A DNA stretch of 64,000 bases from NCBI GenBank assembly GCA_016893485.2, contig JAFEKX020000001.1, positions 558,001-622,000 of the forward strand. The letters are read 5' to 3'. This stretch comes from Streptomyces sp. P3 (GTDB lineage Bacteria; Actinomycetota; Actinomycetes; Streptomycetales; Streptomycetaceae). The translations under genes and the position numbers were made by a program. Numbering within the stretch: position 1 is the stretch's first letter; every line of letters starts with the position of its first letter. Positions 50,669 through 63,000 of this stretch are shown piece by piece. Below the pieces are notes generated by a model. The model saw only the letters and a program-made list of their open reading frames with translations, was not told the DNA's origin and did not search any database.

Positions 50669-53603
50669 ATGAACGCGCGTCTGGCACTGCTCGCCGCCGT
50701 CGACCCCGGTGTCACCGAGAGCGAGGTCTTCCGGCTGGCGCTCCAGCACGCGGTCGCCGAGCTGGGTGCCCTGGGCGGAGCGATTCATCTGCGCGGCCCG
50801 ATGTCCGCGCTGCGACTGGTGTCGTCGACCGGTCTGCCGCCCGCGCTGACCCGCCCGTGGGAGATCATCGACCAGGAGGGTCCTACGGCCCCGGCCCGCG
50901 CCCTGCACCAGGGCAGCGGCGTGTGGGTGCCGGTGCAGTCCGCGTCCGCGGGCCAGGTCCCGGCCTGGCCCGGCACAGGTCTGGCCGCGGTGCCGGTGTC
51001 CGGCGGGGACCGCAGCATCGGCACGCTCACGGTCCTCATGGGCGACCAGGGCGAACCCAGCCCGCGGCAGTGGACGTTCCTACGCGACCTGGCCGCCTGG
51101 ACCGAGGAGCGCATGCGCCAGGCACCGCCGCCCTCGCGCCCCTTCCAGCCGGAGCTCAGCGGCAACCGTGACCGGCTCCGGCAGGCGCTGAAGGAGGTCA
51201 GTGTCGGCTCGTGGGACTGGGACATCCAGGGCGGCGAGCTGATCTGGGACGAGGCGGCCCTTGAGCTCTACGGCACCAGACCGGAGGACTACACCGCCAG
51301 GGTCGAGAACTGGATGGCGTGCGTCCACCCCGACGACCTGGCGCCGACACTGGACGCGGTGGACCGCGCGATCCGCGAGCACGGCGTGTTCGAGGCCGAG
51401 TACCGGGTACGGCGCCTGGACGGCACGTACGGCTGGACGCGGGCCCGCGCCAGGGCCACCTACGACGAGCACGGCGAACCCCTCCGGATGATCGGCGTGG
51501 GCTGGGAGAGCGACGAGTCCCGGACCGCCCGCGACGCGCTCAGCCGCGCCCTGCGCCACATGAGCGACGGCTTCCTCGCGGTGGACGACGAGTGGCGGAT
51601 CACCTTCGCCAACCTGGAGGCGGAGCGCACGCTGGGCCTCTCCGAGGAGGAGCTGTTCGGGCGCCTGCTGTGGGAGCTGCCCTCGGCCCGTGACGTCCCC
51701 GGCCTGGAGGACCGCTGCCGTAAGGCCGCAGCGGAGGAGAAGCCGGTCGGCTTCGACGCGCGGGTGGGCGACACCGGCCGCCGCTACCACCTGCGGGTGG
51801 TCCCGGGCCCCGACGGCGTCACCCTCTACATCACCGACGTCACCGAGAAGCGGCAGCACGAGGAGGAGCGGCGGGCGTCCGAGCGTTCCGCCGCCCAACG
51901 TGCCGCCCGTATCGCGGAGTTGACGGCGGCTCTCGCCAAGGCGACGACCTCGCAGGACGTGGTGGCCGCGGTCGCCCGCCGGGTGCTGCCGCCGTTCGCC
52001 GCCACCGGACTCCTGGTGCAGGCCATCGAGGGCGACCGGCTGTACAACGTGGGGGCGGACGGCTACCCGGACGACTTCCTGACCGCCGTCGACGGCCGCC
52101 CCGGGTGCCCGGCGACCCGTCCTGGGACGTCGTCGAGTCCGGTCTGCCGATGTTCCTCTCCTCGGTCGAGGAGTACGGGGCCCGCTACCCCGACCTGATC
52201 GGCAGACCGGCCCGGGCCGGCAAGCAGGCGTGGGCGTTCCTGCCGTTGACGGCGTCCGGGAAGACGTTCGGCGTCTGCGTCGTCGCCTTCGACCGCGCCC
52301 GGCGCCTCACCGACGAGGAACGCACGCTGCTCACCACGATCAGCGCCCTCGTCGCCCAGGCCCTGGAGCGGGCCCGGCTCTACGACGCCGAGCACACCCG
52401 GTCCCGCGAGCTCCAGCGCAGCCTGCTCCCCCGCGCCCTGCCCGAGGTGCCGGCCTGCACCGCGGCGGCCCGCTATCTGCCCGCGGGCCAGGGCATGGAC
52501 GTGGGCGGCGACTGGTACGACATCATCCCGCTCTCCGGCGGCCAGGTGGCCCTGGTGGTCGGCGACGTCATGGGCCACGGCCTCCCGGAGGCGGCGACGA
52601 TGGGCCGCCTGCGCACCGCGCTGCACACCCTCGCCGACCTGGAGCTGCCGCCCGACGAGATCATGAGCCACCTGAACGACCTCGTCGCCGGGATGGGCGA
52701 GGAGTCGTACGTGACCTGTCTGTACGCGCTCTACGACTCGACGACCCAGATCTGTTCCATCGCCGGGGCCGGTCATCCGCCACCGGCGGTGGTGCACCCG
52801 GACGGCACCGTGCACTTCCCCGAGCTGTCGGCCGATCCGCCCCTCGGCGCGGCTGAACCGCCGTTCGAGACAGTCGAGTTGAAGGTGCCGGAGGGCAGCC
52901 TGCTGGTCCTGTACACCGACGGTCTCGTCGAGTCGTCGAAGCGCGAGATGGACGAGGGCATGGCCGACCTCGCCCGCCTCCTGCGTACCGCGTACCGCAC
53001 CGAGTCCGGTGGGGAGGCCGACCTGGAGCAGCTCTGCGACACCCTCACCGAGGGCTGCTGCCCGCCGCGCACCCGACGGCCGACGACGCCGCGCTCCTCG
53101 TGGCCCGGCTGCACGCCCTGACCGGCGACAAGATCGCCTCCTGGCCGCTGCCCGAGGACCCGCGAGCGGCCGGACAGGCCCGCCGCCACGTCCGCGAACA
53201 GCTGCGCGCCTGGGGCCTGGAGGACCTGACCCCGACCACGGAACTCCTCGCCAGCGAGCTGGTCGGCAACGTCGTACGCCACGCGAAGGGCCCGGTCAGC
53301 CTACGGCTCCTGCACGGCGCCGAGCTGATCTGCGAGGTCTTCGACGGCAGCCTGACGATGCCGAGGATCCGGCGCGCCACGGACACCGACGAAGGCGGCC
53401 GGGGTCTGCAACTCGTCACCGCCCTCACCCAGCGCTGGGGCACCCGCTACACACCGACCGGCAAGTGCATCTGGACGGAACAGTCGCTCAACACCTCTGG
53501 CGCCCGGCCCGAACTCCCCGACGCGGCGCTGGAGTTTATGTTCCCGGACGCGGCCGACCTCACCGGCGACCTCGACTCCCTGCCGTTCGGCGACGACAAC
53601 TGA
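50669..53603 (+). CDS. GAF-PAS-PAS-GAF-SpoIIE-HATPase multidomain regulator (frameshifted)
   Basis: ATG 50669 follows GCGGGA and an AT-rich stretch. Order: GAF (residues about 10-150; VSSTGLPPALTRPWEIIDQEG), PAS (170-290; VGSWDWDIQGGELIWDEAAL), PAS (290-390; LRHMSDGFLAVDDEWRITFANLEAERTLG), coiled coil, GAF (420-575), SpoIIE phosphatase (580-815; MDVGGDWYDIIPLSGG, VVGDVMGHGLPEA, LYTDGLVESS) and a GHKL anti-sigma kinase-type domain (820-945; LLASELVGNVVRHAKGP, DEGGRGLQLVTAL). Frame changes near 52110 and 53065. About 977 residues. It carries both the kinase and the phosphatase activity of a partner switch in one chain. The target antagonist is not encoded next to it. Confidence 0.85.
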
Positions 53604-53643
53604 ACCGTCCGGGGACGAGCACCGACAGACTCCAGGGCAACCG

Positions 53644-54317
53644 CTACGGTCGACACGCCTCCAACGCCGAGAGGAATCCCTCGGCCGGCCCCGTGATGGG
53701 GACCGCCCCCAAGGCCCTCGCCACGGCGCGGAGTTGGGCCTCGGGATACGTGTCGGCGTACGCCTCGTACCCGTCGCTCGCGTACGCGCGTGCCAGCGCC
53801 GAGCCGAGTGCCTCCGCGTGGGCCTCGGCACAGGCCAGCGCGTTCGCGTCGCTGCTCAACCGCGCGTACTCGTGGCCGTAGGTGTCCGCCTCGCTCTCGG
53901 AGAAGCCGTTGGCGAGCGCGTAGTCGCGGGCGCCCGTGTGGGCTTCGGCGTACGCGCTCGTCCGGTCGTAGGCGGTGTCGTAGAGGTGCAGAAGCACCGG
54001 GGTGAGTGCCGTCCTCCAGGTGCCCTGATCCGCCGTCCCGCCCTGTGCCGCGTCGCGGTGCAGGTCGCCGAGCGCTGTGAACACAGGGCCCTCCCCAGGA
54101 GCGGCAGGACCGTGTCCGCGTGCCAGAGGTGGACGGCGCGCAGAGTGGCCGTGTCCGGTCCCGCGCCGAGAAGGGTGTGCAGACGGGCCGCCCAGTCGTC
54201 CCGGGTGTCCGTCGGCAACTCCTCGTGGAGGGCGGTGGCGAGCCGTTCCAGCCAGGCCGGAGGTGCCGAGGCGGGAGTGCGTAGTGCGGTGAGGAAGTCC
54301 TCGGGGGCGGTGGTCAT
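53644..54317 (-). CDS. Alanine-rich helical protein of unknown function (frameshifted)
   Basis: ATG 54317 reads TTAPEDFLTALRTPASAPPAWL and WAARLHTLLGAGPDT; a shift near 54085 leads to TALGDLHRDAAQ and a long Ala/Tyr/Glu-rich helical tail (YAEAHTGARDYALANG, EADTYGHEYARLSSDANALA). About 224 residues. It reminds me of SpcZ-like hypothetical proteins in Streptomyces, with no known activity. It lies 30 bases after the TauD-type gene on the same strand, so it may belong to the biosynthetic operon. Confidence 0.6.
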
Positions 54318-54347
54318 GGGCACGGTCGCTTCCGTAGCGGAACAGGG

Positions 54348-55226
54348 TCAGGCGTGGAGGCGGCTGCCGTCGACCGCGATGCGGCGGCCCTCCCGGGTGT
54401 GCGGGAAGTAGTCCCAGACGGCGTGGTGTTGGACGCTGCGGTTGTCCCAGAGGACGAGGGTGCGCTCCTGCCAGCGGACCCGGCAGTGCAGCAGCGGGGT
54501 GCGGGCGATGTGCGCGTACAGCATGTCGAGGAGTGCGTCGCTCTCGGGGCGGGACAGCTGGGTGATGTGCGAGGTGTAGGGGGCGTTGACGAACAGCAGC
54601 TTGCGGTCGGTCTCGGGGTGACGGACGACGACGGGCTGTTCGGTGCGCGGCACCTCGTACTCGGGCGGCGGGGTCTGTCCGGCGGCGGTCCAGGGCAGGG
54701 CGCCGTCGTGGAGAGCGGTGAGGGTTCCGAGGAAGCTCTGCATCGCCGGGGAGAGCAGTTCGTAGGCGAGGTGCATGTTCGCGAAGACGGTGTCGCCGCC
54801 GCTGCCGCCCTCGGGGATGGTGGTGATGTAGAGCAGCGAGCCGAGGGAGGGTTCGGGATCGGCGGTGCCGTCGGAGTGCCAGCCGTTGCCGGCCACTGCC
54901 TTGGACTCCTTCGTCGCCTTGATCTCCAGGATGTACGGGTCGGACCCCTCCGGGGCGAGGGCCACGGGATGCAGTTCACCGAAGACGCCCGCGAACCGCT
55001 TGTGTTCCTCGGGAGTGATGTCCTGGTCGCGGAAGACGAGGACGTGGTGGGCCTGGAACGCGTGCTTGAGTTCCTTCTCCTGCTCGGGCGTCAGCTCCTG
55101 GGACAGGTCGAGACCGGTGACCTCCGCCCCGAGCACCGGGGTGATCGGGGCGACGGACAGGGTCTCGTAGGGCTCGGCGGGGCGGGTGGTGAGCCGCTCG
55201 ACGGCCTTGAGCGCGTACTCCTCCAT
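54348..55226 (-). CDS. TauD/TfdA-type Fe(II)/2-oxoglutarate dioxygenase
   Basis: An intact 292-residue frame. The metal-binding HxD lies in AGNGWHSDGTADPEP and the distal His in NRSVQHHAVWDYF, with the 2-oxoglutarate-binding Arg in HTREGRRIAV. The front end ITPVLGAEVTGLDLSQELTPEQ is typical of TauD/TfdA. It lies downstream of the NRPS-PKS on the same strand with two hydrolase-like genes between, so it may hydroxylate or desaturate the product or a precursor such as an amino acid. Confidence 0.84.
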   Translation of the reverse strand: MEEYALKAVERLTTRPAEPYETLSVAPITPVLGAEVTGLDLSQELTPEQEKELKHAFQAHHVLVFRDQDITPEEHKRFAGVFGELHPVALAPEGSDPYILEIKATKESKAVAGNGWHSDGTADPEPSLGSLLYITTIPEGGSGGDTVFANMHLAYELLSPAMQSFLGTLTALHDGALPWTAAGQTPPPEYEVPRTEQPVVVRHPETDRKLLFVNAPYTSHITQLSRPESDALLDMLYAHIARTPLLHCRVRWQERTLVLWDNRSVQHHAVWDYFPHTREGRRIAVDGSRLHA

Positions 55227-55284
55227 GAGGGACCTCCATGGTGTGTCGTGTCGGGTGGGGTGGCGGGGTGAGCGTGCGGGCGAC

Positions 55285-55971
55285 CTACAGGCCCCGGTCG
55301 AGGAGTTCGGACAGGACGAGGCGGCCGAAGGCGAGGTTGCCGTGGATCGTGTCGTCGGCCTTGCAGAAGGCGGGGCGTTGCAGGCCGGTGGCGTCGGCGA
55401 CGCGGGCGCGCAGGTCGATCAACTCGACGCCGCGCGCGGTGAGTTCGTCTACGACGACGTCCTGCGCGGCGAAGAAGACCTGCGGGTCGGACATGCCGGG
55501 GACGCGCTGGGGCGGCAGGGGTGCCAGTACCCGTAGTCCCAGGGCTACGGCGTGGTCGTAGAAGGCGAGCGCGCCCCGGACGGTCGCTCTGACCAGGTCG
55601 GCGAAGAGGCGGCTGTCGAGGAAGGTGTCCGGGACGGTGCCGTGGCGGTCGCGGTAGAGGTCCCAGTTCCAGCGGGTGGCCACCGTGTGGGCGCTCAGCC
55701 CGAAGGTGCACACCAGGGGAATCGACAGAGCGGCGAGTCCGCTCACGTCGAGGGTATCGAGGAACGCGCGGTACAGCCGCTGTGGTTCCTCGCGCCGAAA
55801 GGTGCCGTCCGTGTCGAAGAAGGGGCCCAGGAAGTCGCGCCCCGATCCCAACGGACCGCCCACGAAAGGGATTTCGGCGGCCTGGGCGGCCTGTCCTACG
55901 CAGCCTGCGTGGGAGTCACCCAGCAGAAGGAAGCGGGCGGGGGTTGTAGTAGTCGAGCACGGCGTCGTCAC
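55285..55971 (-). CDS. SGNH-type hydrolase in the NRPS-PKS cluster
   Basis: GTG 55971 is a possible start with GGAGAGG 7 bases upstream, giving 228 residues. The SGNH block I is RFLLLGDSHAGCVGQAA, with the nucleophile Ser in GDSHA; the last block reads KADDTIHGNLAFGRLVL with Asp and His three residues apart. The first 10 residues (VTTPCSTTTTP) look like out-of-frame reading of the previous gene, so the true start or a fusion to the GSCFA protein remains unsure. It could be an acyl esterase or transferase acting on the product. Confidence 0.62.
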   Translation of the reverse strand: MTTPCSTTTTPARFLLLGDSHAGCVGQAAQAAEIPFVGGPLGSGRDFLGPFFDTDGTFRREEPQRLYRAFLDTLDVSGLAALSIPLVCTFGLSAHTVATRWNWDLYRDRHGTVPDTFLDSRLFADLVRATVRGALAFYDHAVALGLRVLAPLPPQRVPGMSDPQVFFAAQDVVVDELTARGVELIDLRARVADATGLQRPAFCKADDTIHGNLAFGRLVLSELLDRGL

Positions 55972-56990
55972 ACCAGTGGTCCTCTCCGCCGGCGACGGGC
56001 GTGGTGGGTCGGGGGCCGGGCTCGGGTCGCGTCGGGCGGACCGGCCCTGGAGGGCCTCGAAGAAGTGCCGCATCACGAAGGCCACGCCGTCGGGGGCGAC
56101 CGTGCGGAGGTTGGGTTCGTAGAAGGCCGCCCGATAGGGGAAGCCGGTGATGATCTCGTACGACGGGAAGTAGTCGACGTCGTCCGACTCGTCCGCCAAC
56201 TGCCCTGCCGCCGCCCGCAGTACGGACTTGGGTGGGTGGTGGCGACCAGGGCGTGGCGGCCGGTGGCGGTGGCCGTCAGCGGCACCGGGGAGACTGTGAG
56301 CACCATGCGCAGCCGGGAGTTGATGCCACGGGCGAGGGTGAGCACGTCCGTCAGATCACGATGCACCCGCGCCACCGTGTGGTTGCGCAGTACATGCCGG
56401 GCGGGGTCGAAGGTGCCGCGTACGGTGCCGGGGCACATCGGCAGCACCGTGCCGGTCACGGTGTCGTGCCAGGCCTCGGTCAGCCCGAGGGTGAAGACGA
56501 GGACGTCGGCCTTGGTGAGAGCGGTGCGGACGGCGGCGAGGGTGAGGTCGCGGGCCCGCAGCAGGTCCTCGGGCGAGGCGTGACCGTGCGGTTCGACGGT
56601 CGGCCGGTACGGGTCGTAGAACGTCCCGTCCTCCGCCCAGACCTCCTCGGGAGGCTTCTCCTCGTCCAGCGCCCATGCCACCCACTGGCGCAGCGCGGCG
56701 GCGGTGTAGACGTTCCCCGTCCGGAAGGAGAAACGCCGGTATCCGCGTGCCGCCTGCTCGGCCCGGGTGAGCCCCGGCGGCGGCGGTTCGGCGTCGTACC
56801 AGTGCATGCCCTCATCCAGCAGCGCCCGCCCGATGTGCGCGGCGAAGCACGAGCCGGCGGTGACGACAGGGGCGTCCTGCCCGATCGCGAACTTCGGCGT
56901 CCACAGCTCGCCGATGTCCATCGCGTCGGGCTCGGCGACCGCCGTACGCCAGAAGGACCGCTCGGGCAGACGGGTGTAGGGGTGCTCCAC
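55916..56990 (-). CDS. GSCFA-family (SGNH-related) protein in the NRPS-PKS cluster (frameshifted)
   Basis: GTG 56990 follows GGAGGG with good spacing and starts VEHPYTRLPERSFWRTAVAEPD. The family hallmark is VVTAGSCFAAHIGRALLDEGMHW. Further conserved pieces are RTGNVYTAAALRQWVAWALDE, VLVFTLGLTEAWHD and LTVSPVPLTATATGRH. A shift near 56220 leads to PSYEIITGFPYRAAFYEPNLRTV, and a further shift would give CDDAVLDYYNPR and a stop at 55916. As written, its frame is also open to the thioesterase upstream, so a fusion cannot be excluded. GSCFA proteins are esterase-fold proteins without a settled role. Confidence 0.65.
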
Positions 56991-57000
56991 GGTGCCCTCC

Positions 57001-60000
57001 TCAGGTTCTTCCGGCGGACTGGGGTGACGCGGTCCGCTCCCCGCCGCGAGTACGTCGGCGATCGCCTGTACATGGGGCTCCGCGACGAGTTCGTAGTGGT
57101 TCGCGTCGACGTGGTGCAGCCGGAAGGGATGAGTCAGATGAGCGTCCCAGGCATCGGTGCCGGTCGGCTCCAGCCCCAACGCCCCTTCCTCTACGGCGCG
57201 TTCGGCGATCCATACCTCGGCGGGCGTCCGGTCCAGGCGCGGAAGTCGGTGCTCGGCCATGGCGGCGAGGTTGGTACGGCAGCAGTCGGCGAGGCGTTCG
57301 GCGTAGGCACGGCCGGACTCCGACAGTCGTCCGTCGCCGCCACCGTTGCCGCTCAACTCCCGGGCGAACACGGCGTCCACCTGCTGGTCGTCGTAGGCGG
57401 CGAGCCGCTGTCCGGAGCCGGGTGGCGGTGGATCGAGGAGGTGGACGGCCTCGACGGGTCGGCCGTCGGCCTCGGCACGTGCCGCCATGGACAGGGCAGT
57501 CCAGGCCCCGAACGACCAACCTGCGAGGCTCAGACGGACGTTGGGGTCCAGGAAGGCGGCCCGCACGGCATCCAGGAAGTGCGCTGCACGGTCGGTGATC
57601 GAGCGGGCGGGCTGCGCAGGGTCGCGCAGCTTCGGGTCGGCGATGAGGCAGACGGTCAACTCGTCGGGCAGGGCCGCCACCAGAGGCCGGTACGCCTGGA
57701 TGTCACCGCCGACCGGATGGACCAGGCACAGCACGTCCGGGCCGGCCCCCGCTGCCACACCTCCACGTCCACTACGGCGGACGCGCGCGTGCCGGTGTCG
57801 AGATGACCGAGGATCTCGTCGAGGCTCACCCGGTGGCTGAGCCGGGAGAGGTCGATGTCCGTGCCGAAGCGGCGTTTCACCTCGTCGATGAGTTCCAGGA
57901 GGGTGAGCGAGTCCGCGCCGAGGTCGTACAGGGCGGCCTGCGGGTCGACGGTGTCCACGCCGAGGAGGTCGAGCAAAATCTCGGTGAGTTCGGCGGTGGG
58001 GTCGGTGGGGATGGGGTTCGTGGAGGGCGCCGGGTGCGAGTCGGGCGTGGCGTGCGCCGAGGACACAGCTCGCTCGTCGGGTGCCTGCTCGTAGAAGAAG
58101 CAAGTCTCCGCCAGGGGCGTGGTGTTGACCATCAGCTGCGGCAACTGCAGGTGCAGGGCGCGCTCGAAGACGGCCGCTCCCTCCTCGGGCGTGAGCGCCA
58201 CCTTGAGGTGCTCCTGGTGGCGGGCATCGGCGGTCAGGGCGTGCTGCGCCATGCCGACGCCCCGCCACGCGTCCCAACCGATGCTCATACGCACGGTGGA
58301 GGCGTCGCCGCCGGGGCCGCGTGGTGCGCGTAGGCGTCCAGGCAGGCGTTGGCCGCCGCGTAGTCGAACTGTCCGACTCCGCCGAACCGTGCCGCCATCG
58401 ACGAGCAGTAGGCCGCGTAGTCCGGGTCGTGCTCGGCGATGAGCCGTTCGACGAGCAGGGCGGCACGCAGCTTCACGGCCGTGGCGCGCCGGGCGGTGGC
58501 GGGGTCGCGGCGGGCCAGGAGTCCCCGGCGGCCGTTCCGGCGGCGTGGACGATGCCGGCGAGGCCGTCGAGATGCGGGGCCAGCCGGTCGGCGACGGCGG
58601 TCAGGTCGTCCGTGGCGAGGTCGGCCGGGATCAGGGTGACCCGGTCCTGGTGCGGTCGGAGCGCGGGCGGTGTCTCGGTCCCCGGGCGACGAGGACCACT
58701 CGGTTGCCGGGGTGTTCGAGGAGACGGGCGGCCAGGGTGGCGCCGATGCCCCGGTGCCGCCGAGCACCAGGTGGATGCCGGGAGCGGCCGAACGGACAGC
58801 GGATACGAAGGAGTTGGGAGCCTGGACCGGCTGGAGAGTCCGCTGCCACCAGAAGCCGTCCCGCAGGGCCGTCGCCGGTTCGGTGATCGTGTCATCGAGG
58901 AGCAGGTCGGGCAGGTGTGCCGCCCAGTCGGCCGGGCGGGGTCCGGGCAGGTCGATCCAGCGCAGGGTCACGCCGAGTTCCTGCCGGGGCACTTCGAGTC
59001 CGGCGGCAAGCAGGCCCGCCTCCGGGATGTGCACGGAACCGGAGACCGGCTGCGCCCCGTGGGACAACAGCCAGGCGCGGGGCCGTACGGCTTCGGAGAC
59101 GTCGGCCAGAGCGCGGGCGAGTGCGGCCACCGTGTCCAGGCAGGCCAACTGGGCGGACTCCAGAGCGTGTTCGTCAAGGCTGCCGTCGAGGGCGAGCGGC
59201 AGTGCGTGCAGCCAGTCGACGCCGGGTCCGGTATCCCGGGTGAACTGCTCCAGCAGGGCGGCGAGTTGCCCGGTGTCGGCGGGATCGGCTTCGTAGCGGT
59301 CCTCGTCGAGACGGGTGAAGGCCTCCCCGGCACTCACGGTCACGACACGGGCGTAGTGCCGCTCCAGGAACCGCCACGAGGCGTCGCCCATGACCGCCGG
59401 TGCGACCACCACTGCGGTACGCCGCGGTTCGTGGGTACCGATACGGGCTCGGCGCAGCCGCGTCCACTGCGGCTGGTGCAGCCACTGGTCGGCGGGCAAC
59501 CGCTTTGGCCCGAGCGGCGGTTCGGACTCGTCGGCCGGGGCTGCGAGGGGCGGGCGCGGGAAGTCGTAGGTCACCGTCTCGAAGGCGGGCGGCGGAAAGT
59601 CCCAGGGTGCGGACGCGGGGCCTTCGGGCCGGACGAGGGTGTGCCCCGCCATCCAGGCCTCGGCTCGCTCGTACGCGTCCCCGACCTCCGTGAGCCCGGC
59701 CTGCGGCTGCGTCGCCACGACCTCTGCCGCGTCGAGCCACGCGACGGCGGAGGTGACGTCCGGGCAGACCGCCGCCGCCCGGTACCCGAGCGCGGGGCCG
59801 TCCCGCCTGGAGATGGCGCAGGACCTGGGGATAGGTCTCGGGATGCGCCCTCAGGTAGGCGGCGATACGGCGGCCATCCGCGCGTACGGCGGCTTCGGAG
59901 CTGCCGGACAGCACCAGGCACGGAACCAACTCGTCCGCGCGGTCGGCGACTTGCTCCGCGTCCGGTCGCTCCACCAGCAGATGCGCGTTGGTCCCGCCGA

Positions 60001-63000
60001 TGCCGAAACTGCTGACGGCGGCCACACGCGGGCGGTCCTGCGGCCAGGGTTCGGCCGTGACCGGGATGCGGAAGGGGCCGTCGTCGATCTCCGGGTTGAG
60101 CCGGTCGAAGTCCGCCGTGGGCGGGACGATTCCGTGGTGCACGGCGAGCACGGCGCGGACCATGCCGACGACGCCCGCGGCGGCGCCCAGGTGTCCGATC
60201 TGGCTCTTCACGGAGGACAGGGCCACGCGTGAGTCGTCGGTCAGGCCGTACGCCTGGCGCAGTGCGGCCGTCTCCACCGGGTCGCCGAGGCGGGTGCCGG
60301 TGCCGTGGGCCTCCACATAGCCGAGGTCCGCGCCGGTACGGCCGCTGCGGTGCAGGGCGGTGCGGAGTGCGGCGCGTTGTCCGGCGAGGGCGGGGGCGCT
60401 GTAACTGAGCTTGTCCGAGCCGTCGTTGTTGATGCCCGAGCCGGTGACGACGGCGTAGACGGTGTCCCCGTCCCGGCGGGCGGCGGAGAGCGGCTTGAGG
60501 ACGACGACGCCGGTCCCGCTGGCGCCGACGGTGCCTGCGGCGTCCGCGCTAAAGGGCCGGCAGTGGCCGTCCGGCGAGAAGATGTGCTGCGGCCGGTAGG
60601 TGTAGCCGTCGGTCAGGTCGGTGTCGACGAGGACACCGCCGACGAGCATCACGTCGGCGTCTCCCTGCCGGAGCAGCCCGGCGGCGACATGCACGCCGAC
60701 GAGCGAACTGGAGCAGGCCGACTGCACGGTGAACGCGGGTCCCTGTCAGGCCGAGATGGTAGGCGGCCTTGGTGGCGAGAAAGTCCTTCTCGTGGTGGAG
60801 CGCGAGCCGGAAGGTGTCGGGCAGGGCTGTCTGGTCGGCCTCACGCAGCATGTTCTGGAAGTAGGTGTTCTCCCCGCAGGCGGCCAGCAGCCCGACGCGG
60901 TCGGCCGACGGGTCTCCGATACCGGCGTGGGCGAGCGCCTCGACGCAGTTCATCAGGAGCTGCCGCTGCTGCGGGTCCATGAGCCGGGCCTCGTGCGGGC
61001 TGATGGTGAAGCGGCCCGGATCGAAGTCGAGCATCCCCGCCAACTGGCTGCGGGCGCCGACCCGTTCGTCGGACGTCGGGAAGTGCTCGATGCCCCGTCG
61101 GCCGGAGACGACCAGGTCCCAGAAGGCGGCCAGGTCAGGAGCGCCGGGCAGTCGTACGGCCATCCCGATGACGGCGATGGGCTCGTCGGCCCGCTCCCCG
61201 GCGGTAGTTGGGCGAGGGCGGCCGTAGCCCGCGTGCCCTCCGTCGCGCGTCCCTCGATGAGACGGGCCAGGGCGCGGAGGCTGACGTGCTCGAACAACTC
61301 CGGGACCGTGAAGGCGAGGTCGTCCTCCCCCGCGCAGCGGAGCTGGAAGCGCATGAGGTCCAGGCTGGTGGCGCCCGCGTCGAAGTACCGCTGGTCCACG
61401 CCGATCGTCCTGCCGGTTACCGTCTCGAACAGCGCGGCCAGTCGCCCTTCGAACGGTGACAGGGTCGGGGCGGTCGCGCCGGCCGGGCGCAGTTCGCGAC
61501 CCCGGGCGGTGAGGGCCGTTTGCCGGTCGAGCTTGCCGCTGGGTGTGCGCGGCAGTTCGGTCAGGCGGCGGAAGCGGCCGATGCGCACATAGGTCGGCAG
61601 CAGTCCGGCCAGGTGACCTGCGAGGTCCGCCAGGTCGGGATCATCGCCCCGGCATTGCAGACACGCCACCAGCCGCCCTTCCTGCACCGCCGCGACCGCA
61701 TGGGTCACCCCGGGGTACAGCAGCAGCGCGGCTTCGACCTGCCCCAACTCCAGCCGATGACCGCCGAGTTTGACCTGACTGTCGTCACGGCCGACGTAGT
61801 GCAGCAGGCCCTGGGCGTCGAAGCGGGCCAGGTCGCCGGTGCGGTAGAAGGTGCCGAGGTCGGGGTCGTCGGTGAAGCGGTCGGCGTGCGGTGTGCCGTC
61901 GCCGACGTAGCAGCGGTTGGCCATGAGGCCGCCGATCTGCAGCTCGCCGGTAACGCCGGGCGGGACCGGGTGTCCGCCCTCGTCGACGACGCGCAGGACG
62001 GCGTTCGACACCGGCCGTCCTATCGCGGGGCGCAACGGCCAGGCGGCGGGGTCGCCTTCGAGGCAGAGGCTGCTGACGACATGCGTCTCGGTGGGGCCGT
62101 AGTGGTTGAACAGGCGGGCGTTCGGCAGGCCGTCGAACCAGCGGCGGATCGCGCCGGTGCACACCAACTGCTCTCCCGCCGTGATGACTTCACGCAGCCG
62201 GGACGGGAACTGGCCGGTGCGCACTCCGTGTTCGGCGAGGAGTTGCAGGGCGACGTACGGCAGGAAGATCCGCTCCGCTCCCCCGGTCTCCAACTCACGG
62301 AGCAGGGACGGGACATCGTGCCGCCAGGCGGGCTTCACCAGGCGCAGCAGGCCGCCAGAGCAGAGGGTGGTGAAGATCTCCTGGAAGGAGACATCGAAGG
62401 ACAGCATGGAGAACTGCTGGGTGACGGCGGGCCCGGGCAGGCCGCCGTCGGTGCGCTGCCAGGTCAGTAGGTTGCACAGGGTCCGGTCGGAGACCTGGAC
62501 GCCTTTGGGGTGCCGGTGGAGCCGGACGTGAACAGGGTGTAGAGCGGGCGGAGGCCCTGGTGCGTGGGGAGTTGGGGCATTCCTGCGGTGGGGCTGTCGG
62601 CGAGGGTGAGGAGGTGCCGGGGCAGGGATGCGGGCGCGATCGCGTCGAGGATGTCTTCGTCCTCGGGTGCGACGAGCACGCACAGGGGGTCGGCCTGGTC
62701 CAGCACGTGTCGCAGGAGGTGCGGCGGGTAGGCCGGGTCGAGCGGGACGACGGTGAGGTTGAGGCGGGCCGCCGCCAGGAGCGCCACGACGTGCTCGGCG
62801 GAGGGCTGGAGGTAGAGCGCCACGGCCGCCGGGGCGGCGGGGTCGGCCGGGAGACGGGGGCGAGTCGGGTCGCCAACTGGGCTGCCTGGGCGTCGAGTTC
62901 GGCGTAGGTGAGAGTGGACTCGCCGGTGGTGACGGCCGGGGCGTTCGGGGTGTCGGCGGCCTGGCGGGCGAAGGCGTCGGCGACGGTGGTGAAGTCCGGT

